Shown here: positions 1 to 6,744 of the stretch, one piece after another
How the letters are laid out: each line of letters starts with the position of its first letter
How positions within the stretch are numbered: the stretch's first letter is position 1
From: Oscillospiraceae bacterium
GTDB lineage: Bacteria > Bacillota > Clostridia > Oscillospirales > Acutalibacteraceae
Length of the DNA stretch: 6,744 bases
Assembly: GCA_022508865.1 (NCBI GenBank)
Contig: JAFLUK010000081.1
Coordinates: 1-6,744 of the forward strand
Direction of reading: 5' to 3'
Notes under the pieces: model-generated
Databases searched by the model: none
Told to the model about the DNA's origin: nothing
Seen by the model: only the letters and a program-made list of their open reading frames with translations
Made by a program: the position numbers and the translations under genes

Positions 1-433
1 TGACGGCTTCTATTCAGATTTTGAAAAAACTCTCAAAAAAGCAAAGGCTGATATTGAGGGTGTTAAAATCCGGCTTAAGGAGGACGAAACTGACATTGTC
101 TGCGAACTTTGCGGCAGAACAATGGTTGTAAAGATTGGCAGATATGGTAAGTTTATTGCTTGTCCCGGCTATCCTGAATGTAAAAATATTAAGAAGTATG
201 TTGACAAGGTTGGCGTATCCTGTCCTGAATGTGGCGGTGACGTAATTGTCAGAAAAACAAAAAGAGGTAAAATATTCTATGGCTGCAGTAACTATCCAGA
301 GTGTAACTATATGTCATGGTACGAGCCTGTTAACGAAAAGTGTCCGCAGTGTGGTAAAATCCTCTATAAAAAGAAGGGTAAAAAGCAGGTAATCTTCTGT
401 GCTGAAGAAGGTTGCGGCTACTCAAAATCATAA
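1..433 (+). CDS. topA: DNA topoisomerase I, C-terminal part (5'-truncated by the window edge)
   Basis: This is the last 143 codons of type IA topoisomerase, which relaxes negatively supercoiled DNA by nicking and passing single strands. The frame is open from base 2 with no start codon in view, so the gene begins before the window. The ATG at 122 lies inside the first zinc ribbon and is not a start. The visible part opens with FYSDFEKTLKKAK, typical of the end of the TopA core. Three C-terminal zinc ribbons follow, each with four cysteines: CxxC-x16-CxxxxxC from base 101, CxxC-x17-CxxxxxC from about base 221, and CxxC-x15-CxxxxC from about base 341. Such ribbons bind single-stranded DNA in this family. 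The catalytic Tyr and Toprim domain are outside the window. The TAA stop shares its last A with the trmFO start. Identity is near certain from the FYSDFEKTL motif, the tandem ribbons and the trmFO neighbour. Confidence 0.95.
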   Translation, partial: DGFYSDFEKTLKKAKADIEGVKIRLKEDETDIVCELCGRTMVVKIGRYGKFIACPGYPECKNIKKYVDKVGVSCPECGGDVIVRKTKRGKIFYGCSNYPECNYMSWYEPVNEKCPQCGKILYKKKGKKQVIFCAEEGCGYSKS

Positions 434-1743
434 TGTGTATTAATGTAATTGGTGGTGGACTTGCAGGATGTGAGGCTGCATATCAAATAGCAAAACGTAA
501 TATAAACGTGAATTTATATGATATGAAGCCTATGAAAAAAAGTCCTGCCCACCACAGTGATAAATTGTGCGAACTTGTGTGTTCCAACAGCTTCAAAGCC
601 GCAAGGGTAGAAAGCGCTGCAGGTCTTTTAAAGCAGGAAATGCGTATGCTTGATTCACTTCTTATGAGATGTGCAGACAAGTGCAGTGTTTCTGCAGGCG
701 GCGCCCTCGCTGTGGACAGAGAAATCTTTTCACAGCTTGTTAATGATGAAATTAACAGTAATGAAAAAATTTCTGTAATAAGCGAAGAGGTTACAAAAAT
801 ACCAAATGGTATTACTATCGTTGCTTCCGGTCCCTTAACCTCTGACAGCCTTTCAAATGCAATTAGCAGTCGGTTTGGCGACTCACTTTCTTTTTTTGAT
901 GCAGCTGCACCTATAGTTATGTTTGACAGTATTGATATGTCAAAGGCATTTTTTGCATCACGTTACGGAAAAGGTGACGGCGATGATTATATAAATTGTC
1001 CTATGAATAAAGAGGAATATGACAGGTTTTATGATGCATTGGTAACAGCAGAAAGAGCGCCTGTTCACGATTTCGATGTTATGAATCCAAAGGTTTATGA
1101 GGGTTGTATGCCAATAGAGGTAATGGCTCAAAGGGGTCATGATACGATTCGTTTTGGTCCTATGAAGCCTGTGGGACTTACAGACCCACACACAGGTCAC
1201 AGGCCATGGGCTGTTTTGCAGTTGAGGAGAGAGAGCAGTGCAGGGCAAATGTATAACCTTGTTGGCTTTCAGACAAATCTGAAATTTTATGAACAGAAAA
1301 GAGTATTTTCTATGATACCCGGACTTGAAAATGCCGAATTTGCAAGGTTTGGTGTAATGCACAGAAATACTTTTATAAATTCACCACAGTTACTAAACAG
1401 TGACTATTCAGTAAGGAATGACAAAAATTTATTTTTTGCGGGACAGATTATAGGTGTTGAGGGTTATATGGAGTCGGCTTCTTCAGGACTTATGGCTGGT
1501 ATTAATGCAGTATTAAGATATATTGGAAAAGACACTGTGACCTTGCCTGAAACCACAATGATTGGTTCCCTTTCTCGCTACATAAGTGATGAATCGGTTG
1601 ATAAATTTCAGCCAATGGGGGCAAATCTTGGAGTGTTGCCACCACTTTATGAAAGACCAAGGGATAAAAGAGAAAGAGCCAAGGCTTATGCAGACAGGGC
1701 AATAGAAAGTTTGTCTGATTTTATAAAAGAAAAAGATTTATAA
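433..1743 (+). CDS. trmFO: Methylenetetrahydrofolate-tRNA (uracil-54-C5)-methyltransferase, FAD-dependent
   Basis: TrmFO makes 5-methyluridine at position 54 of the tRNA T-loop in the cytoplasm. It takes the carbon from 5,10-methylene-THF and electrons from FADH2, not from SAM. The 436-residue length fits the family. An N-terminal Rossmann fold carries GGGLAG (residues 7-12, GxGxxG). LVCSNS holds Cys50 and YEGCMPIE holds Cys225, corresponding to the two functional cysteines known in the B. subtilis enzyme. AGGALAVDRE (about 88-97) and FAGQIIGVEGY (about 335-345) are further conserved blocks, the last in the C-terminal FAD-binding part. I chose the ATG at 433 because it puts the FAD motif at the usual distance from the N-terminus. 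An in-frame TTG at 412 would add seven residues inside topA. No good Shine-Dalgarno precedes 433, so translation is probably coupled to topA through the TAATG overlap. Small departures from the consensus, such as RRESS at 265-269, are noted separately. Confidence 0.97.
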   Translation: MCINVIGGGLAGCEAAYQIAKRNINVNLYDMKPMKKSPAHHSDKLCELVCSNSFKAARVESAAGLLKQEMRMLDSLLMRCADKCSVSAGGALAVDREIFSQLVNDEINSNEKISVISEEVTKIPNGITIVASGPLTSDSLSNAISSRFGDSLSFFDAAAPIVMFDSIDMSKAFFASRYGKGDGDDYINCPMNKEEYDRFYDALVTAERAPVHDFDVMNPKVYEGCMPIEVMAQRGHDTIRFGPMKPVGLTDPHTGHRPWAVLQLRRESSAGQMYNLVGFQTNLKFYEQKRVFSMIPGLENAEFARFGVMHRNTFINSPQLLNSDYSVRNDKNLFFAGQIIGVEGYMESASSGLMAGINAVLRYIGKDTVTLPETTMIGSLSRYISDESVDKFQPMGANLGVLPPLYERPRDKRERAKAYADRAIESLSDFIKEKDL

Positions 1744-1763
1744 TAGCTTGTTATCATATATTT

Positions 1764-1769
1764 AGAGGT
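1764..1769 (+). promoter_or_regulatory. Ribosome binding site of plsX
   Basis: AGAGGT ends five bases before the ATG at 1775 and is the only purine-rich Shine-Dalgarno-like stretch in the 31 bp gap after trmFO. It supports 1775 as the plsX start. The gap is too short, and lacks a stem-loop with a T-run, to hold an obvious terminator or promoter. Confidence 0.7.
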
Positions 1770-1774
1770 ATCTT

Positions 1775-2785
1775 ATGAAAATTATTGTAGATGCATTTGG
1801 TGGAGACAATGCACCTCTTGAAATTATAAAAGGTGCGATTCTTGCAAAGGAAAAATTTGATATTGACATTTGCCTTACAGGAAAAGAAAATGTAATTAAA
1901 AAGGTTGCAAAGGAAAATAACATTGACATAAACGGTATTGAAATTTCCGATGCTCCGGACGTAATCCCTGTTGACCGGACTCCAAATGACATTATGAAGG
2001 AGTACAATAATTCTTCGATGGCTATTGGCCTTAAAATGGTTGCCGAGGGCAATGGAGATGGTTTTGTTTCGGCAGGAAACAGTGGTGCTCTATGCGTTGG
2101 AGGTACCCTCATTGTAAAAAGACTCAAGGGTGTAAAGCGTCCCGGTTTTGCTCCAATCCTTCCAACATTAAACGGCAAATCATTTATGATTCTTGACGCA
2201 GGAGCAAATATTGATGCAAGACCTGAAATTTTAAGACAATTTGCTATTCTCGGCTCTGTTTATATGGAAAACGTTATGCATATCAGCAGCCCCAGAGTTG
2301 CTCTGGCTAATGTTGGTACAGAAAGCCATAAGGGTGGAGATTTACAGAAAGATACTTATGCGCTTCTTGAAAAAAGTCCTCTTAATTTTATTGGAAATGT
2401 TGAAAGCAGAGATATTTCAGAGGGCGCTTGTGATGTTTACGTTTGTGACGGATTTACCGGTAACCTTGTACTGAAAACCTATGAGGGTGTTGCAAAATCT
2501 ATCAGCAATGTTATCAGTAATATTTTTAAGAAAAGCATTAAAGGTAAATTGGGCGGTCTTTTTGTTTACAACGACCTTATGAAATTTAAACAGACAATGA
2601 ATGCCGATGTTTACGGCGGTGCGCCGATTTTGGGTATTAAAAAGCCTGTATTCAAGGCTCATGGTAGTTCAAATGCCAATACTATTTACAATGCTATCCG
2701 AGTTATGATTGATTATATCAATGCAAATGTACCTGAAAAAATTGAAAAATCATTTAACGAAATAAAGGAACAGAGTAATGGGTGA
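1775..2785 (+). CDS. plsX: Phosphate acyltransferase PlsX (acyl-ACP:phosphate transacylase)
   Basis: PlsX converts acyl-ACP and phosphate to acyl-phosphate. PlsY then uses this to acylate glycerol-3-phosphate in the first step of phospholipid synthesis. PlsX is a soluble protein that works at the inner face of the membrane. At 336 residues it has the usual length. Family motifs appear in order: VDAFGGDNAP (5-14; many homologues have Met where this has Phe8), SAGNSGAL (99-106), NVGTE (179-183) followed by KGG, CDGFTGN (224-230), YGGAPILG (280-287) and HGSS (296-299). It has no signal peptide or membrane span. The start at 1775 is supported by the AGAGGT site and by the N-terminal motif. The 3' end overlaps rnc by 8 bp, which suggests coupled translation. 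In many Firmicutes acpP (sometimes with fabD and fabG) follows plsX, but none is present here. Confidence 0.97.
   Translation: MKIIVDAFGGDNAPLEIIKGAILAKEKFDIDICLTGKENVIKKVAKENNIDINGIEISDAPDVIPVDRTPNDIMKEYNNSSMAIGLKMVAEGNGDGFVSAGNSGALCVGGTLIVKRLKGVKRPGFAPILPTLNGKSFMILDAGANIDARPEILRQFAILGSVYMENVMHISSPRVALANVGTESHKGGDLQKDTYALLEKSPLNFIGNVESRDISEGACDVYVCDGFTGNLVLKTYEGVAKSISNVISNIFKKSIKGKLGGLFVYNDLMKFKQTMNADVYGGAPILGIKKPVFKAHGSSNANTIYNAIRVMIDYINANVPEKIEKSFNEIKEQSNG
2764..2770 (+). promoter_or_regulatory. Ribosome binding site of rnc, inside plsX
   Basis: AAAGGAA lies seven bases upstream of the rnc ATG at 2778, within the last codons of plsX. It fixes the rnc start at 2778 and shows that ribosomes can initiate rnc independently as well as by coupling across the 8 bp overlap. 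Confidence 0.75.
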
Positions 2786-3458
2786 ATTTGAAAAAATAAT
2801 TAACTATACTTTTAAGAATAAATCGTTGCTAAAGGAGGCACTTACACACTCCTCCTATGCAAATGAGCATAAAAAACAGCAACTTAAATATAATGAGAGA
2901 TTGGAATTTTTAGGAGATGCTGTTCTTTCAATTTCCGTCTCTGATTATATTTTTAAAAACTGTCCTCAACTTCCGGAGGGAGATCTGACAAAACTTCGGG
3001 CATCTCTTGTGTGTGAAAAAAGCCTTTTTTTATTTGCTCAAAAGATTGATTTGGGCAGATTTATTCTCCTTAGTAATGGAGAAAGACGTGGCGGAGGAGC
3101 AGAGCGTCCCTCTATAATTTCCGATGCCTTTGAAGCTGTTATTGCTGCAATTTATCTTGACGGCGGTATGGAAGAAGCAAGAAAATTTGTGCTTTCTTTT
3201 GTAGTACCCGAGATAAAAAATCATTCTACCGAAAAAGCCTTTAAGGACTACAAAACAAAGTTGCAGGAAATTATTCAAAGAAATCCCGGCGAAAAGTTAA
3301 ATTATATTCTTGTTGATGAAAGCGGACCTGACCATAACAAGCATTTTGTAGTTGAAGTTCACCTTAATAGCAATATTATCGGCAAGGGTGGCGGAAAAAG
3401 CAAAAAAGAGGCCGAACAGCAAGCAGCAAGAGAAGCTCTGGAACTTATGGGCTACTAA
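2778..3458 (+). CDS. rnc: Ribonuclease III
   Basis: RNase III cuts double-stranded RNA. In bacteria it processes rRNA precursors and trims structured mRNAs and antisense duplexes. The 226-residue protein has both expected domains. The nuclease domain (about 1-148) has the signature NERLEFLGDAVL starting at Asn39, which supplies metal-binding Glu43 and Asp47, and DAFEAVIAAIYLDGG, which supplies Asp116 and Glu119. This completes the acidic active site; the catalytic pair in E. coli is Asp114/Glu117. The C-terminal double-stranded-RNA-binding domain runs from about 157 to the end, with GKGGGKSKKEAEQQAA at 202-217, the typical basic loop and helix 2. All key residues are present, so the enzyme should be active. 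It overlaps plsX by 8 bp and is followed after 4 bp by the radical-SAM gene. The rnc-smc neighbourhood is conserved across Firmicutes. Confidence 0.98.
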   Translation: MGEFEKIINYTFKNKSLLKEALTHSSYANEHKKQQLKYNERLEFLGDAVLSISVSDYIFKNCPQLPEGDLTKLRASLVCEKSLFLFAQKIDLGRFILLSNGERRGGGAERPSIISDAFEAVIAAIYLDGGMEEARKFVLSFVVPEIKNHSTEKAFKDYKTKLQEIIQRNPGEKLNYILVDESGPDHNKHFVVEVHLNSNIIGKGGGKSKKEAEQQAAREALELMGY

Positions 3459-3462
3459 TTTT

Positions 3463-4485
3463 ATGAAAGAAATAAATAGTAGAAATTCAAATAATACAAC
3501 AAAACACTCCAATATTTCAATTTTTGTTCCACATAACGGCTGCCCACACCAATGCACCTTTTGCAATCAAAAAAATATTACGGGACAACAAAGTCAGCCT
3601 ACACCGATTGATGTGAAAAATGCAATCAAAACCGCAATAATCAGTGGTGCAGATACAAGCAATACAGAAATAGCTTTTTTCGGCGGTAGCTTTACTGCAA
3701 TTGACAGAGAATATATGATATCTCTGCTTGATGCAACAAGGCCCTATATAAAAGACTTTTATGGTATAAGATGCTCCACAAGGCCTGACGCTGTCGATGG
3801 AGAAATTTTAAAAATTCTGAAGTCATACGGTGTCACTTCAATAGAGCTTGGTGCACAGTCAATGTGTGATGATGTACTAGGACTTAACGAAAGAGGTCAT
3901 ACTGCAAATGATGTTATAAAAGCTTCAAGGTTGATACAGTCCTATGGTATTTCCCTTGGCTTGCAGATGATGACAGGACTTTATGGCAGTAATATCCGGA
4001 AGGATTACTATACCGCCCAAAAAATTATTGAGCTTAATCCCGATACAGTAAGGATTTATCCCACAATAACACTAAAAAATACCCCTCTTGAAATCCTCTA
4101 TAATGATGGAAGTTACACTCCCTGTGACAGAGAAACAACAATCAACTGTTGCTCTGAAATTTTGCAGATGTTCTATGACAGCAACATTAATGTTATCAGG
4201 GTTGGACTTCATTATTCAGATGAGTTAAAGGATAACTATATTGCAGGATTTTATCATCCTGCATTCAGAGAACTGTGTGAAAGCAGAATGTTCTACAGAA
4301 GTCTTTTAAATAACCTTAATAAAAATTATCAAAAGGGAAACTATGAAATTCTTGTAGGAAATAAATTTATTTCCAAGGCAATAGGACAAAAGAAAGAAAA
4401 TACAAACAAACTAAAAGATAAGGGATATATTGTAAAATTCATATCTACAGATAATATAGAAGATTTCTCTTACATAATCAGATAA
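3463..4485 (+). CDS. Elp3-like radical-SAM protein without an acetyltransferase domain
   Basis: This 340-residue cytoplasmic protein is a radical-SAM enzyme. CPHQCTFC carries the CxxxCxxC motif (Cys27, Cys31, Cys34) that holds the 4Fe-4S cluster cleaving S-adenosylmethionine. FFGGSFTAID (72-81) is the GGS-type SAM-binding loop. STRPDAVD (105-112), IELGAQSM (127-134), ERGH (143-146), LGLQMMTG (from about 165) and RIYPT (197-201) match the radical-SAM half of Elp3, the tRNA wobble-uridine modifier. The C-terminal acetyltransferase domain of true Elp3 is missing; about 100 residues of a smaller C-terminal domain with YHPAFREL take its place. The substrate is unknown; RNA modification is an inference from Elp3. 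From memory, proteins of this type often sit between rnc and smc in Clostridia. I chose the ATG at 3463. The frame is open back to 3352, but that part lies inside the RNase III RNA-binding domain. There is no clear ribosome binding site, so coupling to rnc is likely. Confidence 0.88.
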   Translation: MKEINSRNSNNTTKHSNISIFVPHNGCPHQCTFCNQKNITGQQSQPTPIDVKNAIKTAIISGADTSNTEIAFFGGSFTAIDREYMISLLDATRPYIKDFYGIRCSTRPDAVDGEILKILKSYGVTSIELGAQSMCDDVLGLNERGHTANDVIKASRLIQSYGISLGLQMMTGLYGSNIRKDYYTAQKIIELNPDTVRIYPTITLKNTPLEILYNDGSYTPCDRETTINCCSEILQMFYDSNINVIRVGLHYSDELKDNYIAGFYHPAFRELCESRMFYRSLLNNLNKNYQKGNYEILVGNKFISKAIGQKKENTNKLKDKGYIVKFISTDNIEDFSYIIR

Positions 4486-4494
4486 GAAAGAAAT

Positions 4495-4500
4495 GAGGTG
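4495..4500 (+). promoter_or_regulatory. Ribosome binding site of smc
   Basis: GAGGTG ends five bases before the ATG at 4506, in the 20 bp gap after the radical-SAM stop codon. It is a strong Shine-Dalgarno match and confirms the smc start. No stem-loop terminator fits in this gap. Confidence 0.8.
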
Positions 4501-4505
4501 ACTTA

Positions 4506-6744
4506 ATGCTACTTAAATCATTGGAAATCCACGGCTTCAAAACATTTCCCGACAAAATTAAATTATCCTTTGATGAGGGTATTACCTCAATTGTCGGACC
4601 AAACGGCTCCGGAAAAAGTAATATTAGTGACGCTATCAGATGGGTGCTGGGTGAACAATCAGCAAAAACACTCCGTTGTTCAAAAATGGAGGATGTTGTA
4701 TTTAACGGTACTGATAAAAGGAAAAAAACAGGCTACGCAGAGGTTACTCTGACTATAGATAACAAGGACAGACACCTTCAATTTGACGGTGATGATGTTG
4801 CAGTAACAAGACGTTACTACAGAAGCGGAGAAAGCGAATACCTTATTAATAAGGCAACAGTAAGACTTCGTGATATTCACGAGCTGTTTATGGATACCGG
4901 TCTTGGAAGAGACGGATATTCAATGATTGGTCAGGGTAAAATTGACAGCATTGTTGCATCAAAAAGTGAAGAAAGACGAGAAATTTTTGAAGAAGCTTCA
5001 GGTATTTCCAGATACAGATACAGAAAAACAGAAGCAGAAAGACGTCTAAAAAACACAGAAGAAAACCTTGTTCGTCTCCGAGATATTGTTGGGGAGCTGG
5101 AGGGAAGAGTAGGTCCTCTTAAAAAGCAATCGGAAAAAGCAGAGAAATTTCTTGTTCTTTCCGAAGAAAAAAAGGGTCTTGAAATTGCCCTTTGGCTGGA
5201 AACACTCAATAAATCATCTACTGCTATAAAGGAGCAAGAGGACAAAATCGACATTCAGCGTGCTCAATATGAAAATGCAGAAAAAGAGCTTTCTGCTATT
5301 AGCGCAGAAACTGAGCTTATTTACCTTAGAAATGGAGAAATTTCTTCTAAAATTGATAAAATAAGAAGAGATATTTCACACTTTGAAGGTGAAGTAAGCA
5401 ACAATATGGCCCTTATTTCTGTTTCAAAAAACGATATTGAGCATAATAATGAAACAATCAGCAGACTTTCAAGTGAAATTGAACAATTGGATGCTTCTTT
5501 TGCAGAGGCAGAGGATAGCATTGCAGATAAAAATAATTCTATTGCAAAAATAAAAGAAGAAATTGCAGACAAACAAAGAGAGTATAATGAGGTGTCCGAC
5601 AAACTAAACACTATTAATTTGGATGCATCAAGAAGTGGTGACAAACTTCAGGAATTAAATTTAGCTTTGTCTGCTCTTTCTCAAAAGACAGCGGATAAAA
5701 GGGTGGTGCTTTTTACCAGCGACTCAACAATCAATGAGATTACTGAAAGAATAGAAGCATTAAGTGATTCTTTGTCTGAAAAAAAATCTAATCTTGATTT
5801 AACCAAAGATATGCTTCAGAATTACGAAATCAAGGGTAAAGAAACAGCAGAAAAGGTTGAAATGACCTCTAACTCCTTAAAGGGATTTGAAATTAAACTG
5901 CAAAATATCAGAAACAAGAAAGATACCCTGAAAAGTGAAGCAGACAGATTATCTCTTGATGCTGAAGAAAAATTAAGAAGAGCTCGTATTCTTGAGGATT
6001 TAGAAAAAAATCTTGAGGGCTTCTCACAGAGTGTTAAGGCTGTTATGAACATGTCAAAGCAGGGTAAGCTTGGAGGTATTCACGGACCTGTGTCCAGAAT
6101 CTTAAAGGTACCTTCAGAGTATGCTGTAGCTATAGAAACAGCCCTTGGCGGTGCAATGCAGAATATTGTTACCGGTAATGAAGAGGACGCAAAGCGTGCA
6201 ATCAATGCCCTTAAAGAAAATAAGGGCGGCAGGGCAACTTTCCTGCCGATTGCAACCATAAAACCAAGAAGCCTAAACGAAAATGGTCTTGACGACAATT
6301 ACGGTTTTATCGGTGTTGCCTCTGACCTTTGTGACTGCAAGGAAGAATATAGAAATATCCTTGAAAACCTATTAGGCAAAATTGTTATTGCAGAAGATCT
6401 TAACTGTGCAGTATCAATAGCAAAAAAATATTCATATAGGTTTAAGGTTGTTACTCTTGATGGTCAGGTTGTTAATGCAGGAGGTTCACTTACAGGTGGT
6501 TCTCTTAATAAGAGAACAGGTCTTCTTTCAAGGTCTGCCGAAATAGAAAAATATAGGAATGAAGCAAAACAGCTCTCTAAAAAGGCAGAAGAAGTTAGAA
6601 ATAATTATGAAAAATCAGAGGCTGAATTTGGAAAATATGAGGCTGATATTCTTGGTACAAGGGCAGACCTTTCTGTTCAGCAACAGGAGTTAATCAGAAT
6701 AAGAACTGAATATAAGGCCTGTCAAAACGAATGTGACAATATAA
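4506..6744 (+). CDS. smc: Chromosome segregation protein SMC, N-terminal 746 residues (3'-truncated by the window edge)
   Basis: SMC is the ATPase of the bacterial condensin. With ScpA and ScpB it loads on the chromosome near the origin and extrudes loops so that sister chromosomes separate. The frame is open from 4506 to the last base. About 440 more residues, including the ABC signature and Walker B, are expected beyond the window. The N-terminal head half (about 1-165) has Walker A GPNGSGKS (31-38, Lys37), then AIRWVLGEQS, the R-loop region with Arg57 and KMEDVVF, and the Q-loop at Gln143 followed by EERREIFEEASGISRYR. A long polar, Glu/Lys/Ser-rich coiled coil spans about 166-515. The hinge runs from about 519 (GKLGGIHGPVS) to the glycine motif TLDGQVVNAGGSLTGGS (650-666). 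The returning coil starts near 675. Domain spacing agrees with B. subtilis SMC. In many Firmicutes ftsY follows smc, but that region is not visible here. Confidence 0.97.
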   Translation, partial: MLLKSLEIHGFKTFPDKIKLSFDEGITSIVGPNGSGKSNISDAIRWVLGEQSAKTLRCSKMEDVVFNGTDKRKKTGYAEVTLTIDNKDRHLQFDGDDVAVTRRYYRSGESEYLINKATVRLRDIHELFMDTGLGRDGYSMIGQGKIDSIVASKSEERREIFEEASGISRYRYRKTEAERRLKNTEENLVRLRDIVGELEGRVGPLKKQSEKAEKFLVLSEEKKGLEIALWLETLNKSSTAIKEQEDKIDIQRAQYENAEKELSAISAETELIYLRNGEISSKIDKIRRDISHFEGEVSNNMALISVSKNDIEHNNETISRLSSEIEQLDASFAEAEDSIADKNNSIAKIKEEIADKQREYNEVSDKLNTINLDASRSGDKLQELNLALSALSQKTADKRVVLFTSDSTINEITERIEALSDSLSEKKSNLDLTKDMLQNYEIKGKETAEKVEMTSNSLKGFEIKLQNIRNKKDTLKSEADRLSLDAEEKLRRARILEDLEKNLEGFSQSVKAVMNMSKQGKLGGIHGPVSRILKVPSEYAVAIETALGGAMQNIVTGNEEDAKRAINALKENKGGRATFLPIATIKPRSLNENGLDDNYGFIGVASDLCDCKEEYRNILENLLGKIVIAEDLNCAVSIAKKYSYRFKVVTLDGQVVNAGGSLTGGSLNKRTGLLSRSAEIEKYRNEAKQLSKKAEEVRNNYEKSEAEFGKYEADILGTRADLSVQQQELIRIRTEYKACQNECDNI

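Noticed and set aside
412..432. TTG at 412 as the trmFO start
   Set aside because: It would add seven residues ahead of the conserved FAD-binding start and lies within topA. The ATG at 433 gives the family-typical N-terminus.
122..433. A separate 103-residue zinc-ribbon protein starting at the ATG at 122
   Set aside because: The same frame is open to the window edge and carries TopA core sequence (FYSDFEKTLKKAK). The ATG falls inside the first four-Cys ribbon, so it is internal to topA.
958..1362. 134-codon open frame on the - strand inside trmFO
   Set aside because: It lies antisense to clearly conserved TrmFO sequence, has a low-complexity composition with no recognisable motif and no ribosome binding site; a shadow frame.
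1744..1774. Possible promoter or terminator in the trmFO-plsX gap
   Set aside because: The 31 bp gap is AT-rich but has no stem-loop plus T-run and no well-spaced -35/-10 pair; only a ribosome binding site can be supported.
1762..2178. 138-codon open frame on the - strand inside plsX
   Set aside because: It lies antisense to conserved PlsX motifs and matches no family I recognise; a shadow frame.
4570..4752. 60-codon + strand frame at the 5' end of smc
   Set aside because: It overlaps the Walker A region of SMC in another frame. The SMC frame explains this DNA fully.
4931..6298. Several Ser/Leu/Phe-rich - strand open frames across smc
   Set aside because: They are the antisense reading of Glu/Lys-rich coiled-coil codons, which commonly leaves long stop-free antisense frames. 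None has a motif or a good start.
1..6744. A novel defence, mobile or CRISPR-type system
   Set aside because: No transposase, integrase, repeat array, toxin-antitoxin pair or tRNA was found on either strand. All of the DNA is explained by six housekeeping-type genes and short gaps.

Overview
The window is an AT-rich stretch of a chromosome, almost certainly from a low-GC Firmicute of the class Clostridia. This rests on three things: the gene content, the heavy use of AGA and A/T-ending codons, and the presence of TrmFO, a folate/FAD-dependent tRNA methyltransferase typical of Firmicutes. The radical-SAM gene lying between rnc and smc also fits, since from memory it is a common arrangement in Clostridia. 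I cannot name the genus from the sequence.

Everything is on the + strand and nearly all of it is coding. In order: the 3' end of topA (1-433, last 143 codons, three zinc ribbons); trmFO (433-1743); plsX (1775-2785); rnc (2778-3458); an Elp3-like radical-SAM protein (3463-4485); and the first 746 codons of smc (4506 to the window end, still open). The junctions are tight: topA/trmFO overlap by 1 bp, trmFO-plsX has a 31 bp gap, plsX/rnc overlap by 8 bp, rnc to the radical-SAM gene has 4 bp, and the radical-SAM gene to smc has 20 bp. I see no terminator, no convincing promoter, no RNA gene, no repeat array and no mobile element. The layout reads as the middle of one long co-transcribed housekeeping operon that starts before and ends after the window.

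The genes cover core information processing: DNA supercoiling (TopA), chromosome organisation (SMC), tRNA modification (TrmFO, and possibly the radical-SAM protein) and RNA processing (RNase III). PlsX, which makes acyl-phosphate for phospholipid synthesis, sits in the middle. In Bacillus subtilis the topA-trmFO block and the plsX...rnc-smc block are separate; here they are joined, and no acyl carrier protein gene lies between plsX and rnc.

I found no sign of an undescribed defence, mobile or regulatory system. The least understood component is the radical-SAM protein. The remaining observations concern gene order, start sites and small departures from family motifs, and are of modest interest.
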